17,761 nucleotides of DNA from an uncultured Lachnospiraceae bacterium (GCA_937901625.1 CALDIE010000053.1:1-17761); one strand, 5' to 3'; positions 1 to 8,355 are shown, counted from the stretch's first letter. Notes: generated from the sequence alone by a model not told the origin. Made by a program: numbers and translations.

Positions 1-1814
1 CCCCGAACTTTGTGGTGGAAGTGGACTATCGTCTGGAAGGAGACGGCTTAAAGGTTTCCATCCCCGTATCTTCCATTCAGGAGGGCGGCGGTGCCAAGAT
101 CTACCGCATTCAGCTGCTTCGTTACCTTGGAGCGGCCGGAACGCAAGAGGATGGATACTTCCTGGTTCCCAACGGTTCCGGTTCTCTGATCTACTTTAAC
201 AACGGAAAGACGGGTGTAGCGGATTATTCGCAGTATATCTACGGAATGGATCTGATGAGCCAGACCTATACATTGCTGGAGAAAACGGAAACAGCCAGAC
301 TTCCGATCTTCGGAATCGAAAAGGAAAACAGTACGATCTTAGCTGTGACCGGTGAGGGCGCGTCCATCGCGATGGTAACGGCTTCTATATCCGGAAAGGT
401 TAACAGTTACAACAGTGTATACAATTCATTTGTTGTCCGCGGATATGAGCAATTAAAGATGTTCGGTGTTACCGGTGACTCTTCCGATATGCCGATCGTT
501 GAGGAAAAACCTTACGATCTGAACCTTACGGTGACCTACCATTTCCTGGATCGCGAACATGAAGGATACTCCGGTATGGCGAACTACTATCGGGATTATC
601 TGATCGCGCAGGGCGCGCTTGCGTCCGCAACAACAGATGCTGCACTTCCGTTCTATTATGATGTGATCGGCGGTATCAAGAAGACAACTCATGTACTTGG
701 CGTAAAGAGAATGAGTCTCTTTGCCATGACGGATTTTGACGAGGCGGGACAGATTTCCGATGACCTGGCCGCCAGAGGGATCGCCAACCAGGTCATGAAT
801 TACCAGGGATGGTTTAACGGCGGTTACTATCATGACGCGACAAACCGTCTTCGTGTGCCGATGAAGCTCGGCGGCAGAAGCGGTCTGGAAGAACTGAGCG
901 CAAGGGTAGCGGCGAACGGCGGAAGATTCTACGGAGATGTGGCTTTCCAGAAAGTGACCTATATTTCCAGGCATTTTAATTCGAGCATGGTTGCTTCAAG
1001 GTATTACGGATCCGGTTATATCGCTCAATTCGGTCAGGTAAACCCCAGCTCCTTAAGACAGACGTCCTCGCTTGGGTATCCGGAAAATCTTTTCACTCTG
1101 GTATCCCCCAAGTTCTTAAACCGCTATGTGGACGGATTTGCCTCAAGAGTGGACAATATCGATATTGCCGGTATCTCTTTAAGGGATTTAGGTGATGAAC
1201 TTCATTCCGACAGAAGACGTACGGAAGTGATCGATCGTGAGCAATCCTTAAATATTGTTCTTGCGCAGCTGGATACCCTGGACGCGCTCGGAAAGAATAT
1301 GATGTTCTCCGGTGGCAACGCGTACAGTTTTGCTTATGCGGACGATATCATCAATGCTCCGATCCGTGACAACAACTACTTTGTGGTGGATGAGAATGTA
1401 CCGTTCTACGAAATGGTCATCCACGGCTATATCAATTACTGCGGCAGTCAGATAAATCAGCAGAGCACTTCCGATATACAGCAGGATATCCTGCAGCTGG
1501 TGGAGTACGGAGCGGCACCGCACTATGTATTTACCTGGCAGCCCGCAACGGAGATGAAGTATACGGGACTTAACCGTTTCTATGCAACCCGTTATGAGAA
1601 CTGGGCGGATGAGGCGGCAAGCGTATACGCAACAGTCAGCGAGGCGTTAAATCCCGTAATGGGAGCAACGATCAGCAGACATGAGATCGTAAATGATGAA
1701 CTCCGGAAAGTGACATACAGTAACGGCGTCGTGATCTATGTCAATTACGGAAGCAAAGATCAGCAGGTGGGCGGTGTCACGGTTCCCGCTGAGGATTATG
1801 TGGTGGTTAAATAG
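1..1814 (+). CDS. DUF5696-like, putative glycoside-hydrolase-like protein (5' partial)
   Basis: The reading frame is open from base 3 and continues upstream of the window, so the start is missing; the GTG at 12 is not a real start. About 604 residues remain. The stretch GYFLVPNGSGSLIYFNNGK (about 153-209) resembles the signature of DUF5696 proteins, which I know from Firmicutes sugar-transporter loci. The middle looks like an alternating alpha/beta barrel, with acidic residues at strand ends such as LRDLGDELHSD (about 1177-1211). The C-terminus (about 1680-1811) reads as a small beta domain. Barrel and hydrolase roles are inference. The gene ends 47 bases before an ABC permease, so it probably shares that operon and acts on the imported or captured glycan. 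Signal peptide and cellular location cannot be judged without the N-terminus. Confidence 0.6.
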   Translation, partial: PNFVVEVDYRLEGDGLKVSIPVSSIQEGGGAKIYRIQLLRYLGAAGTQEDGYFLVPNGSGSLIYFNNGKTGVADYSQYIYGMDLMSQTYTLLEKTETARLPIFGIEKENSTILAVTGEGASIAMVTASISGKVNSYNSVYNSFVVRGYEQLKMFGVTGDSSDMPIVEEKPYDLNLTVTYHFLDREHEGYSGMANYYRDYLIAQGALASATTDAALPFYYDVIGGIKKTTHVLGVKRMSLFAMTDFDEAGQISDDLAARGIANQVMNYQGWFNGGYYHDATNRLRVPMKLGGRSGLEELSARVAANGGRFYGDVAFQKVTYISRHFNSSMVASRYYGSGYIAQFGQVNPSSLRQTSSLGYPENLFTLVSPKFLNRYVDGFASRVDNIDIAGISLRDLGDELHSDRRRTEVIDREQSLNIVLAQLDTLDALGKNMMFSGGNAYSFAYADDIINAPIRDNNYFVVDENVPFYEMVIHGYINYCGSQINQQSTSDIQQDILQLVEYGAAPHYVFTWQPATEMKYTGLNRFYATRYENWADEAASVYATVSEALNPVMGATISRHEIVNDELRKVTYSNGVVIYVNYGSKDQQVGGVTVPAEDYVVVK

Positions 1815-1861
1815 TACAGTCGATGTGATCGGTGATCAGACGAAAGCAAAGAGGACAGTCG

Positions 1862-2866
1862 ATGGATAACGAAAAGATGATAACAGAGACGGTTTCAGAG
1901 CAGGAGAGTGCGGTTAAAACAGCCCCCCAAAAGAAGGAAAAACCGAAAAAAGAGAAGACCGGCAGCAGGATGAGTCTGAACCAGCGAAGGATGATGCATG
2001 GATATCTGTTTATTCTTCCGTGGTTGGTGGGATTTATATGGTTTTACCTGCGAAGCATCCTTTTGACGCTTCAGTTTTCCTTCTCCAAACTGACGGTTGG
2101 AGCTGTCGGCGGCTACCAACTGGAAAATGTAGGATTGCAAAACTACAATTACGCATTCCGCGTACACGCGCAATTTAAGCAGATCCTGACGACTTCCGTC
2201 GGAAATATGCTGATCGACGTGCCCCTGATCATTTTCTTCAGCCTTTTTATGGCATTGTTGCTCAACAAGAAGTTTCCGGGAAGAACGTTAGTCAGGGCCA
2301 TCTTCTTCCTGCCTGTGATCTTAAACGGTGACGCGATCAATGCGGCAATGGATCTGGCCAGAACCATGATGAGCGGCGGAGTATCTTCGAGCAGTTCCGA
2401 GATCGCTTCCTCGATCTCATCGGGTGTAAGTATTGACTACTACATCCAATTGCTGGAATCGCTGGCTCTGCCCGGAGTTGTACTGGAATACATAGTGGGA
2501 GCGGTCAACCGTATCAGTGAGATCATTACCGCATCCGGTGTACAGATCATCATTTTCATCGCGGCACTGCAGTCCATTCCGGGGTCTATGTACGAGGTGG
2601 CACAGATCGAAGGAGCGACGGCATATGAAACTTTCTGGAAGGTAACCTTCCCCATGGTGATGCCGCATATCGTCACCTGCGTGGTATACACGGTAGTGGA
2701 CAGTTTCATTGACAGTGATGTAGTAGACCTGGCATACGCAACGGCGTTTGAACAGGGAAATTACGGACTAAGTTCCGCCTTCTCTCTGATCAGTACGGTT
2801 GTGACCTGTCTGATACTGGTTCTTGTGGTGAGATTTATACAGAAACGTACCTTCTATTATAACTAG
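1862..2866 (+). CDS. Sugar ABC transporter permease, MalF/UgpA-like (CUT1)
   Basis: An integral membrane permease of 334 residues and one half of the translocation channel of a carbohydrate importer. I chose ATG 1862 because AAAGAGGA (1848-1855) sits 6-7 bases before it; an upstream in-frame GTG at 1832 has no such site. A charged, Lys/Glu-rich cytoplasmic N-terminus (residues 1-45) precedes about six hydrophobic helices (near 47-73, 117-136, 145-165, 225-240, 268-285, 310-328). The EAA loop that docks the ATPase is visible at residues 245-264 (EVAQIEGA ... FP), with the conserved Gly251. A Ser-rich insert (about 172-190) lies between transmembrane segments. Its partner permease starts 63 bases downstream. 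No ATPase is encoded nearby; CUT1 systems in Firmicutes commonly use a shared MsmX-type ATPase. The family call is firm, the substrate unknown. Confidence 0.9.
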   Translation: MDNEKMITETVSEQESAVKTAPQKKEKPKKEKTGSRMSLNQRRMMHGYLFILPWLVGFIWFYLRSILLTLQFSFSKLTVGAVGGYQLENVGLQNYNYAFRVHAQFKQILTTSVGNMLIDVPLIIFFSLFMALLLNKKFPGRTLVRAIFFLPVILNGDAINAAMDLARTMMSGGVSSSSSEIASSISSGVSIDYYIQLLESLALPGVVLEYIVGAVNRISEIITASGVQIIIFIAALQSIPGSMYEVAQIEGATAYETFWKVTFPMVMPHIVTCVVYTVVDSFIDSDVVDLAYATAFEQGNYGLSSAFSLISTVVTCLILVLVVRFIQKRTFYYN

Positions 2867-2929
2867 GGATAGAACCGTGGAGGAGCCGTGTGAAAGATCA
2901 CGGCAGATATCCGGCTTGGAGGTTTTAAG

Positions 2930-3931
2930 ATGGAACAGACAACACAAAAAAAATCGATCATGGAACGCTGGGAAGAGTATAAAAACAGCCCGCGTTACCG
3001 AAATGATAAAAAGGGATTTGCCGCAGGCGCGAAGCGATTTATCCTGTCGTTCTTCCGCTTTTTGATCATCATCGGAATCAGTTATGTGATTCTGGCACCG
3101 GTGATCAGTATCGTCGCGCATTCGTTCTTCTCCAATACGGATGCATACAGTCCGATGGTATATCTGATCCCGCAGAATCCCACAACGATCCGTTATGAGA
3201 CGGTTATCACAAGACTGGATTACTTTAACAGCTGCTTCAGCACCCTGATCTATTCCATTTTGCTGATGCTGGTACAGGTGGTCGTATGTTCCATGGTGGG
3301 ATACGGATTTGCGAGATTTGACTTCCCCTTAAAGAAAGTATTTTTCGCCTGTGTCGTTGTAATGATCGTTATTCCCACGCACACGATCATGCTTCCTTTA
3401 TACATGACCTTTAAAAATTTTGATCCTTTAAAGCTCATGACACTGTTTGCCGGAGGACCGATCAACCTTATGAGCAGTACCAAACCGATGTATGTTATGA
3501 CGGCTTTGGGATGCGGACTCCGTTCGGGACTGTATATCTATATTTTCAACCAGTTTTTCCGCGGGCTTCCCAAGGAAATCGAGGAAGCCGCGTTTGTGGA
3601 CGGCGCGGGAGTATGGTATACTTACTTCAGGATCATGCTGATCAATGCAGTGCCCGCCGTTATTACGGTTGCGGTCTTTTCACTGGTTTGGCAGTACAAT
3701 GATACTTTCTATTCCAATCTGTTTCTGGTTCCCGCAGAGCAGAACATCGGTAAGCGTATCTCCACACTGGCAGCGGTCATCGCCAATGCGGATAAGATTT
3801 TGGATCCGACCATCCAGCAGCTCTATGTGGATGCGGGCATCGTGCTTACGATGATCCCGGTTGTCCTGATCTACATATTCTTACAGCGATACTTCATCGA
3901 AGGCGTGGAGCGAAGCGGTATCGTCGGATAA
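2930..3931 (+). CDS. Carbohydrate ABC transporter permease, MalG/AraQ-like (CUT1)
   Basis: The second permease subunit, 333 residues. The ATG has an excellent site, GGAGG at 2918-2922, 7 bases upstream. After a basic cytoplasmic segment (1-36) come about six transmembrane helices (around 38-63, 103-127, 136-158, 187-206, 238-256, 300-322). The EAA motif lies at residues 218-242 (EEAAFVDGAG ... P242), a better match than in the first permease, as is usual for MalG-type subunits. The C-terminal tail VERSGIVG resembles the short Gly-rich end typical of MalG/AraQ proteins. It should pair with the preceding permease and take sugar from the binding protein encoded 94 bases downstream. The spacer between them holds a hairpin rather than a clear terminator, so one transcript is likely. 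Confidence 0.92.
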   Translation: MEQTTQKKSIMERWEEYKNSPRYRNDKKGFAAGAKRFILSFFRFLIIIGISYVILAPVISIVAHSFFSNTDAYSPMVYLIPQNPTTIRYETVITRLDYFNSCFSTLIYSILLMLVQVVVCSMVGYGFARFDFPLKKVFFACVVVMIVIPTHTIMLPLYMTFKNFDPLKLMTLFAGGPINLMSSTKPMYVMTALGCGLRSGLYIYIFNQFFRGLPKEIEEAAFVDGAGVWYTYFRIMLINAVPAVITVAVFSLVWQYNDTFYSNLFLVPAEQNIGKRISTLAAVIANADKILDPTIQQLYVDAGIVLTMIPVVLIYIFLQRYFIEGVERSGIVG

Positions 3932-3953
3932 GGGAAGGATACGGATATCTTTG

Positions 3954-4000
3954 GTTGTAACACATTCCGGGGACCCCGGGTGTGGTAGTTAATAAACAAC
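3954..4000 (+). promoter_or_regulatory. Intercistronic imperfect hairpin between permease and binding-protein genes
   Basis: A nested inverted repeat spans the 94-base gap. The core is CCGGGG-A-CCCCGG (3967-3979; realistic fold CCGGG/GAC/CCCGG). It is flanked by ACACA/TGTG, then TAAC/GTTA, then GTTGT (3954-3958)/ACAAC (3996-4000). No run of T follows, so it is not a classical terminator. Such structures between transporter genes often protect the downstream message from 3'-5' decay and raise binding-protein levels; that role here is inference. Confidence 0.5.
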
Positions 4001-4025
4001 ATGAATGAAAAAGGAGGTAAAACGA

Positions 4026-5594
4026 GTGAAAAACAAATTAATGAGAAGGCTCCTCGCGGTTTGCGCCACGGCAGCTATGACCGTGACGGCTGTAGGATGC
4101 ACACAAAGTGGGGGCTCTACAACAGGTACGGACAGTGGATCGACCACAACCGCCGATGGAGGGTCGGTAGCGGCTCCTGTCAGCGGATATGCGCACTATG
4201 ATTCCACCGGAGCCAGAAATCTGCTGTTAGGTACATGGTGGTATGTAAACTACTATGACAGCGCACAGCTGGCAAGTGGAGATATGTCCAAGCTTCCCGA
4301 CGGAACGGAGATGGTGGATTACACCAATGCTCTTCCGCAGGATGGAGATGATGACTCCATGAAGGCGCAGAGAGAGACCAATATGACGGTTTGCCAGGAT
4401 AAGTGGGCAAATGCGCAGAATATTGAAAGCACCTATGGGATCAAGTATTATTGGACCAATCTTACATATGAAGGTGTACAGTCTTCCATCAATACTTCCA
4501 TTCTGGCAGGTACTCCTGACTGTGATCTGTATCTGATCGACGCAGGTATGGGTATTCCCGCGCAGGCCAACGGATTGGCCGTTGACTTAAGAACCGTTCT
4601 TCCCGCTGACGCGGATATCTTCAATGACCAGCAGGTCATGAGCTATCTGGATATGGGCGACGGCAAGGTTTGCATGATCCAGAGAGTAGAGGCTCAGCAT
4701 CAGGTTGAGGCTACCTATCCTTTGGGATTCAATAAGCAGATGCTGGATGCGGCAGGTCTTGAGGATCCCCGTGACCTGTGGGATCGCGGTGAGTGGACAT
4801 GGGATAAGTTCAATGAGTATTGCCAGGTTTTGACGCAGGATACCGACGGTGACGGACAGATAGACCAGTACGGATACTGCGGATACGAGAATGAGACCAT
4901 GGAGCAGCTGATGATGTCCAATGGCGCAAACATTGCGGCAGGTACAACCCAGACGCTGGATTCTCCGGCTATGGGCGAAGTGCTTCAGGAAATCTATGAT
5001 CTGTATAATAACTACAATGTATGCTATCCGTACGATTTCGACGGAACTCCTTCGGATTCCATGAGAAACCAGTACACCAACGGCAACATCGCGTTCTTCC
5101 CGATCGCAGCGTGGATCGCTTCCGGTAACGGTGACTATGATCACAGCGCGGCAGCACCTCAGGTAACCTTTGATACCTGCTATGTTCGCTGGCCGGTTGG
5201 ACCTTCCGGTAACAAGGATACCAACGCAGGTAAGAATGATACATCCGGCGAGCTTTATATGATTCCCGCAGGTATCGACGATCCCGCATTGGTTTACAAC
5301 TTCCTGTATGATCTGTGGAACTGGGGTGGAACACCTGAAGAAACCGCTGTCCTTCGTGATGATAAGCAGGTTATGAACTGGTGGTACAGCGTAACCGCAT
5401 GGGAGGAGGATCTGCAGGATCAGAACTTCAGCTGCATGAACGATTGCGGCGCGCATACAACCTTTGATCTGTGGAATGCTATGGGTGTAGAGTATGATCT
5501 CCAGGGCGTGATCAGAGGTGAGATGACACCCGCTCAGTTCCAGGAAACCTACAAGCAGTCCTTCCAGGATGGTTTGGATGCTTACTTCAACTAA
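4026..5594 (+). CDS. Extracellular solute-binding lipoprotein of a sugar ABC importer
   Basis: A 522-residue lipid-anchored receptor that should bind a sugar or oligosaccharide outside the cell and deliver it to the two permeases encoded just upstream. I chose GTG 4026 because AAGGAGG (4011-4017) lies 9 bases upstream; the in-frame ATG at 4005 would place that site inside the gene. The signal peptide has an RR-containing n-region and ends in the lipobox AVGC, Cys25 being the lipidated residue. A Ser/Thr/Gly-rich tether follows (to about residue 50). The fold resembles family 1 solute-binding proteins, with the common calcium-loop-like motif DTDGDGQID (nt about 4840-4866). The length is large for the family (often 400-450). 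Many Trp and Tyr residues in the C-terminal half would suit stacking on sugar rings. The second lipoprotein starts only 19 bases after the stop. Confidence 0.88.
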   Translation: MKNKLMRRLLAVCATAAMTVTAVGCTQSGGSTTGTDSGSTTTADGGSVAAPVSGYAHYDSTGARNLLLGTWWYVNYYDSAQLASGDMSKLPDGTEMVDYTNALPQDGDDDSMKAQRETNMTVCQDKWANAQNIESTYGIKYYWTNLTYEGVQSSINTSILAGTPDCDLYLIDAGMGIPAQANGLAVDLRTVLPADADIFNDQQVMSYLDMGDGKVCMIQRVEAQHQVEATYPLGFNKQMLDAAGLEDPRDLWDRGEWTWDKFNEYCQVLTQDTDGDGQIDQYGYCGYENETMEQLMMSNGANIAAGTTQTLDSPAMGEVLQEIYDLYNNYNVCYPYDFDGTPSDSMRNQYTNGNIAFFPIAAWIASGNGDYDHSAAAPQVTFDTCYVRWPVGPSGNKDTNAGKNDTSGELYMIPAGIDDPALVYNFLYDLWNWGGTPEETAVLRDDKQVMNWWYSVTAWEEDLQDQNFSCMNDCGAHTTFDLWNAMGVEYDLQGVIRGEMTPAQFQETYKQSFQDGLDAYFN

Positions 5595-5613
5595 AGAAAA
5601 GGAGGATCAGAAA

Positions 5614-7512
5614 GTGAAGAGAAATAAATATCTTGCAGTTCTGATGTCCGGCGTGATGGCTCTTTCCGCAGTAGCATGTGGTTCCAAGACGGAAACAACA
5701 GATACTTCTGCAGGGACAACACAGACAGCTGAGACAACCGCAGATACACAGCAGACCGGCGATACCGCAGGCGGCACCGTTGCAGCTGAGCCGGAAGTTG
5801 TGGAGGCCAGTGTTGATTTCGAAGATGGCAATTTTGCTTTTGCAAGAGTATGTCTGACCAAGGGTAATCCCGACAATTCGGAACTTTCCGTAGACACATT
5901 CGGCGGATCAAAGGCCCTTCATATAACGAACGTTGAGAATAAGAATATGTTCGTTGGTATCAACGTAGATGCTCTGCTTGGCAGCGATGTTGAAAAGTTG
6001 GCAAGGATCGTGATGGATATCGGCACCGAGCATTCGGACGGATTCCACGCTACCAGCGGTAAGTTCTACACCTATACGGGTGAAAAGCTTACAGAGAATA
6101 AGGCAGGAACCTGGTCTGTATATCTGGAAAGCGCAAACCCGAACCGTCTCTCCTTTGATGTGAGCGGTTTCGTAGCAGGCGCGGACAATTACATACTGTT
6201 AACAAAAGAGACGGAGACTTCTCAGACGGCCGGTGATCTTTACATCGACAATATCGCGTTCTATGATGCGGCAGGCAACCTTCTTACCGCAGACAGCAGC
6301 GCGGACTTTGGTTCTCCTCAAGGATTTGAGAACAGCGGAGAGGATCGCAGCAACCTGTTCGGTATCTCCGGTGAGGTTGTAATGGATCTTGAAGGAGCAG
6401 GCGATGCATGGAGCCAGATCGGTTACCAGGCATTTACCGATGAGGAGTGGGAAGCATTGACCACACCGGGTAGTGTAGTAGAGATCTCCTACAGCTCTGA
6501 AAGCGGATATATGTGGATGGGCCTGTCCGGCAATAACTGGCTGAGAATCGGTGTCGGTGATCAGGATGGTTCCGGTCAGCAGTACTCCTATCTGAACAAC
6601 TCCAGAAATATTGCGCAGATCACTTATGAGCAGATCGCAGCCGTTTGCGGTGATGATACATCCGCATGGGATAACGCTATCTTCCTGGAGTCTGACAGTG
6701 CATTCGAAGTTTACTCCGTTAAGATCGGACAGCAGGCAGCAAATCTGATCGCTTTGAATACCGTTGATCTTGGTATCGAAGGTGCAGGCGGTGCATGGAG
6801 CCAGATCGGTTATCAGGAACTTACAGAGGAGCAGTTGGAAGTACTTCACAGTGAAGATTCCGTAGTTGTAGTTGAGTACTCCTCCGAGGATGGCGATCTC
6901 TGGATCGGTCTGTCCGGTGACAACTGGATGAGAGTCGGTGTAGGCGATGCAGACGGTTCCGGTGGTGTTAATGCCATCACAGACGGCAGCAAGTGTTATG
7001 TAACTTATGACATGATCGCATCGATATGCGGTGATGATCCTTCCGCTTGGGACAAGTCCATCTTCATCGAGTCCGATACGGATTTTGAAGTTTATTCCGT
7101 GAAGGTTGGACATGCTGCAGAGTTCATCCCGAACAATCACCAGATCGATGCCGGTATCTCCGGTGCAGGTGATGCCTGGTCACAGATCGATTACGGTATT
7201 ACCCTTTCTGATGAGGCTGTTGAGGCTCTCAAGACTCCGGGTTCTGTAGTTAACGTATCCTATGCATCCGAAGGCGGTGAGTGCTGGATCGTTATGACCA
7301 GCGGTGATAATGGCTGGGTTCGTGTCGGTGTAGGAGACTATGACGGCAGCGGCCAGGGCTATGCGGTATTTGACGGATCTCTTTGCCAGGTAACCCACGA
7401 TATGATCGCTGAGTGGTACGGCGATGATCCTGAGACCTGGGGTAACCAGATCGTTGTTGAAGCAGCCAGCGCGTTTGAAGTATACGGTGTGACCATCGGC
7501 CAGTCCAAGTAA
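5614..7512 (+). CDS. Lipoprotein with three tandem ~127-residue repeats; possible glycan-binding accessory protein
   Basis: I do not recognise the family. GTG 5614 is chosen because AAAGGAGG (5598-5605) sits 8 bases upstream and the signal peptide then has normal length; in-frame ATGs further upstream overlap the previous gene. The 632-residue product has a lipobox AVAC (Cys22) and a long Thr-rich tether (to about 55). A beta-rich domain follows (about 60-240), opening with VDFEDGN and containing the segment DLYIDNIAFYDA, as in carbohydrate-binding beta-sandwiches. Three repeats then start near residues 251, 380 and 508. Each carries GAGDAWSQI (or GAGGAWSQI), a Trp-containing strand, VGVGD-x-DGSG, CGDD or YGDD plus Trp, and a closing FEVY-x-V. 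No catalytic signature is evident. Position directly behind the binding protein suggests surface capture of the same glycan. The beta-sandwich and glycan-binding roles are inference. Confidence 0.65.
   Translation: MKRNKYLAVLMSGVMALSAVACGSKTETTDTSAGTTQTAETTADTQQTGDTAGGTVAAEPEVVEASVDFEDGNFAFARVCLTKGNPDNSELSVDTFGGSKALHITNVENKNMFVGINVDALLGSDVEKLARIVMDIGTEHSDGFHATSGKFYTYTGEKLTENKAGTWSVYLESANPNRLSFDVSGFVAGADNYILLTKETETSQTAGDLYIDNIAFYDAAGNLLTADSSADFGSPQGFENSGEDRSNLFGISGEVVMDLEGAGDAWSQIGYQAFTDEEWEALTTPGSVVEISYSSESGYMWMGLSGNNWLRIGVGDQDGSGQQYSYLNNSRNIAQITYEQIAAVCGDDTSAWDNAIFLESDSAFEVYSVKIGQQAANLIALNTVDLGIEGAGGAWSQIGYQELTEEQLEVLHSEDSVVVVEYSSEDGDLWIGLSGDNWMRVGVGDADGSGGVNAITDGSKCYVTYDMIASICGDDPSAWDKSIFIESDTDFEVYSVKVGHAAEFIPNNHQIDAGISGAGDAWSQIDYGITLSDEAVEALKTPGSVVNVSYASEGGECWIVMTSGDNGWVRVGVGDYDGSGQGYAVFDGSLCQVTHDMIAEWYGDDPETWGNQIVVEAASAFEVYGVTIGQSK
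6364..7509 (+). repeat. Three tandem in-frame protein-domain repeats (381-387 bases each)
   Basis: Equivalent codons of the GAG(D/G)AWSQI motif start at 6391, 6778 and 7159, giving periods of 387 and 381 bases. Units 1 and 2 are closest (GAWSQIGYQ and DAWSQIGYQ, LSG-x-NW). Unit 3 is more diverged (IDYGITLSDEAVEAL, MTSGDNGW). All three share VGVGD-x-DGSG and an FEVY closing strand. The repeats are diverged at base level, so duplication is not recent. Confidence 0.85.
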
Positions 7513-7609
7513 GCAGGGAACCGGTGGGACGGTCTTTCCGGAGAAAACGAATAAAGATTCGGAGAGGATCCGGAAGGAATGCAAGGTAAGCAATACAGGT
7601 AATAAACGG

Positions 7610-7645
7610 CCCCTTGTCGGAAACGGCAAGGGGTTTGTTGCTTTA
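7610..7645 (+). terminator. Rho-independent terminator after the repeat lipoprotein
   Basis: A 10-base-pair stem CCCCTTGTCG (7610-7619) / CGGCAAGGGG (7624-7633), with one G-U pair, encloses the tetraloop GAAA. It is followed by a T-rich tract (TTTGTTGCTTT). It lies only about 12 bases before the next start codon, so that gene needs read-through or a promoter very close to it. Confidence 0.85.
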
Positions 7646-7656
7646 ATGGAAATGAT

Positions 7657-8355
7657 ATGGCACAGGATAATAACAGGAACGGAAAACTGAAAGAATTTTT
7701 TGCTCCGGGAGGTCCGTATTACCGCTTTATGGATATACTGGGCGGTATGATCTGGGTAGGACTTCTCTGGCTTCTTACATCGCTTCTGGTGATACTTGGA
7801 TTGCCGGCCGCAATGGCGGCTTATCATACGATGACAGAGGCGGTTCGCAAGCATAAGAATTATGTGACAAAGGAATATTTTCAATCTTACATAGGATATT
7901 TCAAGCGTTGGACGGCTGCGTGGCTGGCAGATCTGTTCATACTCTTGTGGCTTATATTTGACGGAGTTTATCTTTATGGTTACGGGACGGAGTTCGCGCA
8001 GGCATTGTCTTATATCATCTATGGGCTGATCCTCCTTTATACAGCGGTAAATGTGATTTTTTTGCCGTACGCCTCCATGTGTTGTGACGATGAGAACAGC
8101 CGATTCGAGGTGTTTAAGACAGCTTTCTATATTACCTTCAGGCATATGGGAAGAACGCTTTGCTGCGTGCTGTTGCTGATCGCTGTTGTTTTACTGATCT
8201 ACCTGATCCCGGTGGGGATCATGATCTTCCCCGGACTATACTGGTATCTGGCTTCACTTATACTGGATCCGGTGTTTACACTCTACATCCCGGAATACGG
8301 GGAGGAGGAAGAGGAAGGGGATCGCCAGGTGAAGCGAAGCGGTCAAAAAGGATAA
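7657..8355 (+). CDS. YesL-like (DUF624) integral membrane protein
   Basis: A 232-residue membrane protein. The opening, a short Lys-containing segment then FFAPGGPYYRFMDIL and a long hydrophobic helix ending in LGLPAAMAAYHTM, followed by YVTKEYFQSYIGYFKR, matches the layout of the YesL/DUF624 family. I see about five hydrophobic segments (residues about 25-55, 84-106, 113-140, 160-187, 190-208) and an acidic tail (EEEEEGD). YesL proteins typically sit beside CUT1 sugar importers and glycan-degrading enzymes, but their biochemical role is unknown. The start ATG has only a weak site (TGGA, 7647-7650) and lies just behind a terminator, so expression is probably low relative to the lipoproteins. 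The family call is fairly sure. Confidence 0.75.
   Translation: MAQDNNRNGKLKEFFAPGGPYYRFMDILGGMIWVGLLWLLTSLLVILGLPAAMAAYHTMTEAVRKHKNYVTKEYFQSYIGYFKRWTAAWLADLFILLWLIFDGVYLYGYGTEFAQALSYIIYGLILLYTAVNVIFLPYASMCCDDENSRFEVFKTAFYITFRHMGRTLCCVLLLIAVVLLIYLIPVGIMIFPGLYWYLASLILDPVFTLYIPEYGEEEEEGDRQVKRSGQKG

Noticed and set aside
4587..5456. Open frame of 289 codons on the - strand
   Set aside because: It lies wholly inside the binding-protein gene, has no ribosome site and its composition is that of an antisense shadow.
6199..7140. Open frame of 313 codons on the - strand with apparent internal repeats
   Set aside because: The repeats are the mirror of the lipoprotein modules on the + strand; there is no start signal or recognisable domain.
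7180..8145. Open frame of 321 codons on the - strand
   Set aside because: It spans the terminator and runs antisense through two well-supported genes.
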